This document shows, piece by piece, positions 8,746-15,275 of a stretch of 31,666 nucleotides of DNA. The notes below the pieces were generated by a model. The model saw only the letters and a list, made by a program, of their open reading frames with translations. It was not told the DNA's origin and ran no database searches. How positions within the stretch are numbered: position 1 is the stretch's first letter; every line of letters begins with the position of its first letter. The translations under genes and the position numbers were made by a program. This stretch comes from Planctomycetota bacterium (lineage in GTDB: Bacteria; Planctomycetota; Phycisphaerae; WQYP01), in assembly GCA_021785155.1 (NCBI GenBank), contig JAJYGE010000511.1:1-31666 (forward strand), given 5' to 3'.

Positions 8746-10164
8746 CTATTCCTGCACGCCATATTCTTTGATTTTACGGTACAAAGTGCGTTCTCCGATG
8801 CCCAGGAGCTTCGCCGCCTGCTCGCGATTGCCTCCCACCATTTCCAGTGTCTTTTGAATGGCTTCTTTTTCCAGTTCCGCCAGACTCACGCCCGCGAGGC
8901 TGGTTATCGCCGTTCCCGTGGTTCCGCCAGACAAAGCAATAGGGGCCAAAGCGGTAGAAACGGTCTCCACGGAATAATGTCCCAGAATTTCCGGAGGAAT
9001 ATCCTCAATGGTCAATCTGGTGCCGCTGGCCAAAGCGATCATATTTTCGATGACATTTTCCAATTGCCGCACATTACCCGGCCATTGGTATGCCATAAGA
9101 ACATGTCGCGCGTCGTTATCGATGCCTTCGATATTTTTGTTAAGGCGTTGGGAGCTTTTCTCTATGAGATGAGCAATGAGCACCGGAATATCTTCACGCC
9201 GCTGGCGGAGCGGGGGCAATACAATCGTTGCGCCCTTGATGCGAAAATACAAATCGTCCCGGAACTCATGCTTACGCACCGCTTCCTCCAGATCCTTGTT
9301 GGTGGCGGCGATGAACCGGACATCCACCTGAATCGGGTCATTGGTTCCCAGCCGGATCACCTGCCGATCCTGTAAGACCCGCAGAAGTTTGGCCTGCATG
9401 GTCAGGGGCATATCACCTATTTCATCCAGGAATAAAGTGCCTCCATCCGCATATTCAAAGCGCCCCAATCGGTCGGATCGGGCATCGGTAAATGCGCCGC
9501 GGACGTGGCCAAAAAGTTCATCCTCCAGTGTGCTGTCATTAAGGCCCGCGCAATTCAGCGCCACAAATCGCCCGCCATGCCGCAGAGAATTTTGATGCAG
9601 CGCGCGGGCGATGAGCTCCTTACCGGTGCCGGATTCCCCCAGCACCAGAGCATTAATATCCGTAGGCCCGATCTGCCGCACCAGTTGCAATGCCCGCTGC
9701 ATTGCCGGCGAGTTGCCGATAATTCCTTCCATGCCATAACGCTGATCCAGGGCGAGTTTATAATTTTCATTCTGCCGGGCCAATAGAACTTTATCCGCGG
9801 CGCGGCGAATTTGGACCCGGATAAGGTCCAGGTCCAGCGGTTTTTCGATGAAGTCATAAGCGCCGCAGCGCATGGCATTCACCGCGGTGGAAACATCGCC
9901 ATGGGCGGTAACCACAATGACCTGCGTTTCCGGGCGGGTTTTGCGCACAAATTCCAGCAGCTCAAAACCATCCCGAGGATTATCCATCCGCAGATCGGTC
10001 ACCACCAGATCAAACTCGCCTTCGACAAAATAGCGTTTGGCATCCGCCAGGTTATGCGCCTGTTTAACGGCATAACCGATACGGGCAACCGCCTCGCTAA
10101 GCGCGTCGGCATGTTCAATTTCATCATCCACCACCAGCACACGAATTAAGGGTTCTTTGCTCAT
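8746..10164 (-). CDS. NtrC-family sigma54-dependent response regulator
   Basis: 472 residues in the classic three-part order. The receiver domain (1-~120) has the acidic pocket D13-D14 and phospho-acceptor Asp57 in VVTDLRM. The AAA+ domain has Walker A GESGTGKE (about 176-183), Walker B GGTLFLDEIGDM and an arginine-finger region FRDDLYFRI. The C-terminal Fis-type helix-turn-helix is NREQAAKLLGIGERTLYRKIKEYG. The sigma54-contacting loop reads GAFTDA (223-228) instead of GAFTGA. It should activate sigma54 promoters when phosphorylated by a histidine kinase, but no kinase gene lies beside it. Start ATG at 10164; the ribosome site is weak. Target genes cannot be inferred from here. Confidence 0.93.
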   Translation of the reverse strand: MSKEPLIRVLVVDDEIEHADALSEAVARIGYAVKQAHNLADAKRYFVEGEFDLVVTDLRMDNPRDGFELLEFVRKTRPETQVIVVTAHGDVSTAVNAMRCGAYDFIEKPLDLDLIRVQIRRAADKVLLARQNENYKLALDQRYGMEGIIGNSPAMQRALQLVRQIGPTDINALVLGESGTGKELIARALHQNSLRHGGRFVALNCAGLNDSTLEDELFGHVRGAFTDARSDRLGRFEYADGGTLFLDEIGDMPLTMQAKLLRVLQDRQVIRLGTNDPIQVDVRFIAATNKDLEEAVRKHEFRDDLYFRIKGATIVLPPLRQRREDIPVLIAHLIEKSSQRLNKNIEGIDNDARHVLMAYQWPGNVRQLENVIENMIALASGTRLTIEDIPPEILGHYSVETVSTALAPIALSGGTTGTAITSLAGVSLAELEKEAIQKTLEMVGGNREQAAKLLGIGERTLYRKIKEYGVQE

Positions 10165-10457
10165 GACTTAAAAGATAGCGGGGAGTCTGTCTGCTGGCCA
10201 GTGGACGAGGGGGTAGACAGGCTTATTTTGAAACAAACCTTCATGCCTGCCGGCGATTCTTCCCGCGCGGGACTGTTTTTTGCCTGGATCGGGCGCATGC
10301 GTTCCAGGCGGCAGAAGCCTTTCCGCCGGACACCTGCCGCCGGTTGTTGTCAAAATTTATGGCCGCGCGCGGTTGGCATTTTCATTTTATCGGCCGAATA
10401 GGGTAAACTGGGAGCTTGGTGTTGCGGATACGGAAATCTTTTTTGAGGGTCTTTGCC

Positions 10458-11318
10458 ATGGCTGATTCTTCTTTCGGCGGCGTGAAAATTATCGGCGTGA
10501 TAATCGTGGCGTTGATCGTCATTGGGGGTGGCTACTGGCTTTTCTACTCCCCGCCGCCGAGTCCAATTTTGCAATACCCCACCAGCCGCACTGCGCTATT
10601 GCGGCGATATATAGCGCTGGTTGCGCAGGGCCACACCAGCACCGATCACAAAGCTTTCAAGCTGCTTTCCTGGCCGGTACGCCGGAAGTACAACAATCAT
10701 CCCGGTCGCGTGTGGCAGACCATGGAGGATATGAATGAATATCTGACCGGCCTGTTTGGGGCCGACTGGGGAAATCATGTGAAAATTATTCCGCCGTCGG
10801 ATACCTCCAGCCATCATTATGTTGTGGCAGTGAAAACCGAGAAATTCCACTTTACCATCGCGCCACAGAATGATCTCGCATCGCCAACACTCGGCGGCAC
10901 AGAGCATTGGGGCATTGAAGCAATTCGTGAATTTCCCTTTACTGGTGGAGCACAGGCCCAGCACACCGCGGCTGTTACGTCCGTTCTTGGAGCGATTAAC
11001 CCGGGCGCGGCGGCCAATGTCGCGGGTATTGCCGCGGCGTACAGCGATGCGGATAACGGGCCGGCATGGGAGGTTAAGCAGCGTCTTCTGCCGACCGTGG
11101 AAGATCCCCATGCCGCAGCGCTGCGGCAATGCATTTATCAATTGTGGCCCGTGCGTAAGGATCCCACGGTAATATGGATGCTTACGAAAATTTCCCACGA
11201 CCCGGCCTATGCTCCGAACATTCAAAACGATGCGAAGGCGGTGCTGTCCGGTCGTGTATCCAATGCCATTCTTGTGGGCAACGATGTTACGCACATACAC
11301 CGTCCCTTGCCAAAATAG
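10458..11318 (+). CDS. Hypothetical membrane-anchored protein
   Basis: 286 residues that I do not recognise. The N-terminus has a single hydrophobic segment (about residues 9-28, VKIIGVIIVALIVIGGGYWLF) followed by a proline-rich turn, so it is probably an inner-membrane anchor with the rest in the periplasm, or an uncleaved signal. The C-terminal ~250 residues look soluble, with a central Ala/Gly-rich stretch (about 170-205) that may be a flexible or helical segment. The ATG at 10458 with GAGGGT upstream is preferred over the TTG at 10416. The preceding 293-base gap, divergent from the NtrC-type gene, shows no clear promoter. No function assigned. Confidence 0.75.
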   Translation: MADSSFGGVKIIGVIIVALIVIGGGYWLFYSPPPSPILQYPTSRTALLRRYIALVAQGHTSTDHKAFKLLSWPVRRKYNNHPGRVWQTMEDMNEYLTGLFGADWGNHVKIIPPSDTSSHHYVVAVKTEKFHFTIAPQNDLASPTLGGTEHWGIEAIREFPFTGGAQAQHTAAVTSVLGAINPGAAANVAGIAAAYSDADNGPAWEVKQRLLPTVEDPHAAALRQCIYQLWPVRKDPTVIWMLTKISHDPAYAPNIQNDAKAVLSGRVSNAILVGNDVTHIHRPLPK

Positions 11319-11592
11319 TCCAGGGAGATGCGGGTAAATATGCTTTGCGGCACTGTGAAAACGCAGTGCCCTTTCACATTTCCGGGCGACAGAACTCTGT
11401 AATGTGGATGCAAATTATGACCGTCATAGGGTGTGTGACAGTTTACGCGGCGCGTTGAACATCAAGCGAAAGAAGTGGCGAGCTATTGCCAACAGTTAAC
11501 CAGCCACCATCCCGGCCCGCCGTGGACGGTGGTTGGCTTGCTGATAAAATCGGTCCGCCGAAAGTGTCACGCACCCACCGTCATGAACCATG
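11319..11592. other. Non-coding stretch between the hypothetical gene and the paired repeat
   Basis: About 270 bases with no open frame that looks like a protein. Short frames exist but have no ribosome site and atypical composition. I see no tRNA, tandem repeat or strong terminator here. Confidence 0.4.
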
Positions 11593-11724
11593 CAGGGCCT
11601 TTTAGTTTTCGGGCCTGCGTAGATTTTCGAGGGACATCCCGATCACATTTCCCAGTAAATCGTCCATTCCTAAAGCGACATAGGGACGAAAAGGACCGAA
11701 TAAAGGGAAAACTAAAAGACCCTG
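11593..11724. repeat. Inverted-repeat-bounded 132-bp unit (possible MITE-like element or structured RNA)
   Basis: An 18-base arm at 11593-11610 (CAGGGCCTTTTAGTTTTC) is repeated inverted at 11707-11724 with one mismatch. The interior has a second nested pairing, TCGTCC with GGACGA, around 11671-11698. The unit lies just upstream of the tRNA gene and codes for nothing evident. Terminal inverted repeats around a short non-coding core fit a miniature inverted-repeat element; a folded transcript or long terminator structure is the alternative. I see no obvious flanking target duplication. Confidence 0.45.
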
Positions 11725-11745
11725 AAGAACCATAAGTCATTAGGG

Positions 11746-11774
11746 TTGCTTAAAACACTGATATACGGTAATTT
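11746..11774 (+). promoter_or_regulatory. Possible promoter of the tRNA-Ala gene
   Basis: TTGCTT at 11746-11751 and TAATTT at 11769-11774 are separated by 17 bases and would place the start point a few bases before the mature tRNA 5' end at 11788. The region is notably A+T rich compared with its surroundings. The -10 match is only partial. Confidence 0.3.
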
Positions 11775-11787
11775 ATTTACTATAACC

Positions 11788-11858
11788 GGGGACGTCGTTC
11801 AATGGGAGGACGGCGCGTTCGCAATGCGCAGATGGGGGTTCGATTCCCCTCGTCTCCA
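11788..11858 (+). tRNA. tRNA-Ala, anticodon CGC
   Basis: A complete cloverleaf can be drawn by hand. The 7-bp acceptor stem GGGGACG/CGTCTCC includes the G3:U70 wobble pair that defines alanine tRNAs. The D stem is GTTC/GGAC with a 7-base loop. The anticodon stem GCGCG/TGCGC encloses the loop TTCGCAA, giving anticodon CGC, which reads GCG codons. The variable loop is AGAT and the T arm is GGGGG-TTCGATT-CCCCT. The discriminator is A at 11858, and CCA is not encoded (GTC follows). A decayed integrase frame begins immediately after the 3' end on the other strand, so the gene may have served as an attachment site. Confidence 0.95.
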
Positions 11859-12081
11859 GTCGGTAGATCATCGCCCGATCATGCCAAGGCACGCGGCGGC
11901 TTGGCGGTTTCAGCGGCGGCCAGCACAGTCGGCGTATTTCATCCACGGCAAGCGCCCGGCGCACATGCTGCCTATCGACCTTGGCGTTCATGCAGGTAAA
12001 TCCAGGTGCGGGCGATTGTGTGGCTCGGCCCTCGCGTATCATCCAAGCTCAGAATTGCTTGAGAGTTTGCCCATCGGCGTT
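11859..12081 (-). pseudogene. Decayed tyrosine recombinase/phage integrase fragment (copy 1)
   Basis: Reading the minus strand from 12081 down gives NADGQTLKQF, a stop, then AWMIREGRATQSPAPGFT, MNAKVDRQHVRRALAVDEIRRL and, after a one-base frame change, AAAETAKPPRALA, then DRAMIYRL. This follows the core-binding (SAM-like) N-terminal domain of XerC/D-type integrases, where a '...KQFCRWMV.DGRA...NPL..L...N...DRRH.RRAL..DE.RRLL.AA' pattern is usual (remembered, not searched). The catalytic domain (R..H.R..Y) is absent. The frame runs straight into the 3' end of tRNA-Ala, so the gene is truncated there. An in-frame stop and a frameshift make it non-functional. Confidence 0.65.
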
Positions 12082-12128
12082 ATGGCGTTGTGGTCGGTAG
12101 ATTCGCATGGTTCGCTCTCCCTTACTCG

Positions 12129-12395
12129 TTAAAATTTCCGGTGAACCTCGCGGCGGTGGCCAATAGCCAGAACGTATATCGTTATTTCCCGGTCATGAAT
12201 TTCATATACCAAGCGGTAATCGCCAACGCGGATACGCCATTGGTTTTCAGCGCCCCGCATTTTTACCACGCCAGGCGGCCTTGGATCCGCAGCCAGCGCA
12301 CGCATGGCGGCCACAAGGCGGATTTGTGCATCCAGCGGCAGCTTACGCAGTGCCTTATCCGCCGATGGCTTGACGATTATCCGGTAATCAGCCAC
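12129..12395 (-). CDS. RelE/ParE-superfamily toxin
   Basis: 88 residues with the RelE-family layout: an N-terminal YRIIVKPSADKALRKLP helix pair, then the beta-sheet core containing WRIRVGDYRLVYEI and the C-terminal IYVLAIGHRREVHRKF. The GDYRLVYEI and GHRREVY-like ends are the usual RelE signatures, with the basic residues that act on ribosome-bound mRNA in true RelE toxins. It begins with GTG at 12395, inside the last codons of the antitoxin (8-base overlap), implying translational coupling. In this family the protein is an endoribonuclease or gyrase poison neutralised by its partner. Whether this copy is active is unknown. Confidence 0.88.
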   Translation of the reverse strand: MADYRIIVKPSADKALRKLPLDAQIRLVAAMRALAADPRPPGVVKMRGAENQWRIRVGDYRLVYEIHDREITIYVLAIGHRREVHRKF

Positions 12396-12645
12396 GGGCT
12401 TTTTCCTTCGCCAACCGCGCTTCGATTTCCTCCAGCGGTATGCCGCCCTTTTCCTTGCGTGCCTTCAACGCCGTCTTCAAGTCGGCTCTGTTTTCCAGTT
12501 CTTCCAGCAGCTTCAGGTCGCTGATGCTCACCAGCGCCGCGGTGGGCTTACCGTCGCGGGCCAGAATAATACGCTCGCTGGCGTATGCGGCCCGATTCAA
12601 CGTGTCGGCCATGTTGTTTCTGAATTGTGCGATACTCAATTCCAT
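12388..12645 (-). CDS. Phd/YefM-family antitoxin
   Basis: 85 residues. The N-terminal MELSIAQFRNNMADTLNRA and the following ERIILARDGKPTAALVSISDLKLLEEL are the classic Phd/YefM DNA-binding fold, and the charged C-terminal tail (KARKEKGGIPLEEIEARLAKEKARG) is the part that wraps the toxin. The ATG at 12645 with AGGAG at 12653-12657 is preferred over an upstream in-frame start. Antitoxin first and toxin overlapping is the normal order. The pair is probably autoregulated by binding upstream of 12645. It sits between two decayed integrase fragments and so belongs to mobile or accessory DNA. Confidence 0.88.
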   Translation of the reverse strand: MELSIAQFRNNMADTLNRAAYASERIILARDGKPTAALVSISDLKLLEELENRADLKTALKARKEKGGIPLEEIEARLAKEKARG

Positions 12646-13252
12646 CGGTGTTACTCCTATAAATGCCAATTACTATTATAGCGTTTATGTCTACCTTATT
12701 AAACACAATTCCGGATTATTTGGGCGAAGTTAAGCCGCCGATGTTTTCAAAGTGTACCGATTTGTCCAATGTCAAGACCGCAAATCGGCTTGATTTTCTC
12801 CGGTTTCCGGCGTCGCGGTGGCCTGAACAACATGGCCGTGCGTACGGACGCGATTAAAGCCGATTTGCGGGCCTACCGGGCCATCGGACGAAATCGAATT
12901 CGTTTAACCGCTCGGCGTTGCAATGGCGCGCGGCGGGCGGGCGGTCGAATAATCCGGAGTTTTGGCGAGAAAATACGATAACTCGTTGTAAAATAATTAC
13001 TTATACCAATTTTCTACTTCCCGGTACTTAAAACATACTCCTCGAAAATCAGGGAAATTTGCAGTATTTACATGAGAACACTTCCCCGCGGAAAAAACAT
13101 ACCCAACACCCCTCAAACGCAATACTATCAAGGGTTTTCCCTTACGGAAATGAAGTTTATTGGACTAAACTCCGGAATAATGGTCGCGTCAGCATAAGAA
13201 AAACCTCGCAATGGTTCCAAGAACCTCAGCCAGGCGGGTTGCCAGCGTGCCC
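12646..13252. other. Gene-poor accessory stretch
   Basis: About 600 bases without a believable gene. The part nearest the antitoxin (12660-12720) is A+T rich and probably holds the toxin-antitoxin promoter. A perfect 14-bp inverted repeat lies at 12778-12870 (separate entry). 12970-13200 is again A+T richer than the neighbourhood. Open frames here are short and lack ribosome sites. Composition and decay suggest remains of an integrated element. Confidence 0.5.
12778..12870. repeat. Perfect 14-bp inverted repeat
   Basis: CCGCAAATCGGCTT at 12778-12791 is exactly inverted at 12857-12870, leaving 65 bases between the arms. It could form a long stem in RNA, be paired protein-binding sites, or mark the ends of a small insertion. 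No coding frame or T-tract next to it decides between these. Confidence 0.6.
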
Positions 13253-13395
13253 TGGTGGCCAGCACCGTCGGCGTATTTCATCCACGGCACGAGCCTGGCG
13301 CACATGCCGGTAAATCCCAGTGCGGGCGATTGTGTGGCCCTACCATCGCGTACCATCTACCCGCAGAATTGCTTCAGGGTTCCGACTTAGGCGTT
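13253..13395 (-). pseudogene. Decayed tyrosine recombinase/phage integrase fragment (copy 2)
   Basis: The same segment as 11914-12081 occurs again here on the same strand. From 13395 downward it reads NA, stop, VGTLKQFCG, stop, MVRDGRATQSPALGFT, then loses about 24 bases relative to copy 1 before the HVR.A.AVDEIRR-like part, which is out of frame. The DNA identity is high in the core (for example GTCGGCGTATTTCATCC and GCGGGCGATTGTGTGG are shared) and fades at both sides. It is a dead fragment of the integrase core-binding domain, more damaged than copy 1. Confidence 0.6.
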
Positions 13396-13599
13396 TCGCG
13401 TGCGCGGCTACCGAACCCACGCTCGGGCAACCCCCGCCCCATCCTGCCGACGAACCGCCGCACTGCAAGGTCGATGAAATAGCGTTATACTTTAGACCGG
13501 CTGGATTGAAACAGTTCAGTCCTCAAGAAATTGCCGCAGAATATCATGGCATGGATATTCGCGGGTATTGGAGTAATCGGGTTTGGCCGGAACGTAGTT

Positions 13600-14382
13600 A
13601 TGGACAATCTTGAATTATCGGTTATCGCACCGGCGTACAATGAGGTGGACAATGTTCAGCCACTGGTGGAGCGCATTCGGGATATTTTTATGCCGCTGAA
13701 TGTGCGGTTTGAAGCCATCATCGTCGATGACGCCAGTACCGATGGAACGCGGGAAAAACTTCTGGCCTTGGCTGGAGTTTATCCCTGGCTGCGCGTGGTG
13801 ACGTTGGCAAAAAACAGTGGCCAAACGGCAGCCATGGATGCTGGTTTTCGCGCCGCCCGCGGAAAAATCTGGGGCACGGTAGATGCGGATATGCAAAATG
13901 ATCCCGGCGAAATTCCGCGCCTCATGGCGATGCTGGGGCCGGGTGTGGATATGGTCAATGGCTGGCGGAAAAAACGAAGCGATAATGCCTTACGGTTAAT
14001 TCAAACCAAAATCGCCAATGGCATCCGCAACTGGATCAGTGAAGAAAGTATTCAGGATTCGGCATGTTCATTGAAAGTTTATAAACGGCAATGCTTGGAG
14101 GGCCTGACACTTTATAAGGGTATGCACCGCTTTTTCCCCACGCTGGTCAAAATGCGGGGGTATAAGGTTATTGAAGTGCCCGTCAGCCACAATCCGCGGC
14201 TGCACGGCGTGACCAAATATAAATTCGGCAGCCGGGTGATACGGGCGTTTGTTGACCTGCTGGCGGTGCGCTGGATGAAAAAGCGGCAACTGCATTATAG
14301 TGCATCGGAAATTACCCCGGCGGTGAATCGGCAACCACTGATGCCAAGTGACATAAAACATCCTATCAACACAGGTGCATAA
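13600..14382 (+). CDS. Family 2 glycosyltransferase (polyprenyl-phosphate sugar transferase type)
   Basis: 260 residues of GT-A fold. It opens with LSVIAPAYNEVDNVQPLVERI, then IIVDDASTDGTREKL (nucleotide-sugar binding) and VDADMQNDPGEIPRLMAML, the metal-binding DAD/DxQ segment of DPM1/ArnC/GtrB-like enzymes. These move a sugar from a nucleotide donor to polyprenyl phosphate on the cytoplasmic face. There is no clear C-terminal membrane pair, so it is the soluble form. The ATG at 13600 is chosen where homology begins; an upstream in-frame ATG at 13546 and TTG at 13531 would add a short hydrophobic leader. lpxA starts 4 bases after its stop, indicating one operon. Confidence 0.88.
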   Translation: MDNLELSVIAPAYNEVDNVQPLVERIRDIFMPLNVRFEAIIVDDASTDGTREKLLALAGVYPWLRVVTLAKNSGQTAAMDAGFRAARGKIWGTVDADMQNDPGEIPRLMAMLGPGVDMVNGWRKKRSDNALRLIQTKIANGIRNWISEESIQDSACSLKVYKRQCLEGLTLYKGMHRFFPTLVKMRGYKVIEVPVSHNPRLHGVTKYKFGSRVIRAFVDLLAVRWMKKRQLHYSASEITPAVNRQPLMPSDIKHPINTGA

Positions 14383-14386
14383 AACG

Positions 14387-15217
14387 ATGACTTCATTGAT
14401 TCACCCCACCGCGATTATTGATCCTCAGGCCCGTATTGATGCCACCGCGCGGATCGGGGCCTACAGTATTATCGAAGGGCCGGTGGCCATTGGACCGGAT
14501 TGCGTAATTGCTTCGCAGGTTAAACTCATCGGCCCGATGGAAATGGGCCGGGGTAATAACGTTCACAGTTTTGCGGTGCTCGGTGATGCGCCGCAGGATT
14601 TGAAATACCATGATCAGCCCAGCCGGGTGATTATTGGTGAAAACAACATATTTCGGGAACACACCACCGTGCATCGGGGCACGGGTGGAGATACGGTCAT
14701 TGGCTCCAATGGCTTTTTCATGGTCGGATCCCATGTGGGGCATAATTGTCGGGTGGGCAACGGCGTAACAATGGTCAATAGCGCGGTTCTCGGCGGCCAT
14801 GTGCAGGTATTTGACCGGGCGATTATCGGCGGCCTGTGTGCGGTGCATCAATTTTGCCGCGTGGGCCGCCTGGCCATGATCAGCAATAATTCGGCGCATA
14901 ATGTGGACATTCCACCATTCTGTATTGCCATGGACATCAATATGGTTACGCAATTGAACGCGGTGGGATTGCGACGATCAGGAATCAGTCGCGAAAACAT
15001 CAACGCGCTTCGCCAGATGTTTAAAATATTATTCCGGGATAATCGCGGATTTTCATTGAATAAAAATATTGCGTTGCTGCCGACGGAAGTGCAGGCGGTC
15101 CCGGAAGTTCGGGAATTCACCGAGTTTGTGGCCAATTCCAAACGCGGAATAGCGCGATTCAAACCCTGGTCGGAGCGGCAGTCGCGGCAGATGGATCCCG
15201 TTGCGAGTGATGAGTAA
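14387..15217 (+). CDS. lpxA: Acyl-ACP--UDP-N-acetylglucosamine O-acyltransferase
   Basis: 276 residues, mostly left-handed beta-helix hexapeptide repeats (IHPTAIIDPQARIDATARIG onward). It performs the first step of lipid A synthesis, adding a hydroxyacyl chain to UDP-GlcNAc. GDAPQDLKYHDQPSRVIIGENN, REHTTVHRGT, SHVGHNCRVGNG (catalytic His region) and IIGGLCAVHQFCRVG are close LpxA signatures and distinguish it from LpxD. A helical C-terminal domain follows (LRRSGISRENINALRQMFKILF). ATG at 14387, with a GTG at 14375 as a less likely alternative. No other lpx genes are adjacent. It lies between a glycosyltransferase and thiE, apparently in the same transcript. Confidence 0.95.
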   Translation: MTSLIHPTAIIDPQARIDATARIGAYSIIEGPVAIGPDCVIASQVKLIGPMEMGRGNNVHSFAVLGDAPQDLKYHDQPSRVIIGENNIFREHTTVHRGTGGDTVIGSNGFFMVGSHVGHNCRVGNGVTMVNSAVLGGHVQVFDRAIIGGLCAVHQFCRVGRLAMISNNSAHNVDIPPFCIAMDINMVTQLNAVGLRRSGISRENINALRQMFKILFRDNRGFSLNKNIALLPTEVQAVPEVREFTEFVANSKRGIARFKPWSERQSRQMDPVASDE

Positions 15218-15275
15218 TTCGACCGCCGGTCATGAGCCGGGCGTCGTTTAGTACCCTTTGGCAGGTGCAGTTGAG

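Noticed and set aside
8740..9375. A 211-codon plus-strand frame
   Set aside because: It is antisense to the NtrC-type regulator and has no ribosome site or recognisable domain.
10165..10457. Promoter pair TTGGCA ... GAATAG before the hypothetical membrane protein
   Set aside because: The spacing is acceptable, but the -10 match is poor and GC-rich surroundings make chance likely.
11746..12132. A 128-codon plus-strand frame crossing the tRNA gene
   Set aside because: It reads through the tRNA-Ala cloverleaf and the antisense of the decayed integrase, so it is not a gene.
15218..15275. Possible TPP riboswitch before thiE
   Set aside because: The gap is only 58 bases and lacks the conserved TPP-riboswitch core elements; an aptamer of ~100 bases cannot fit.
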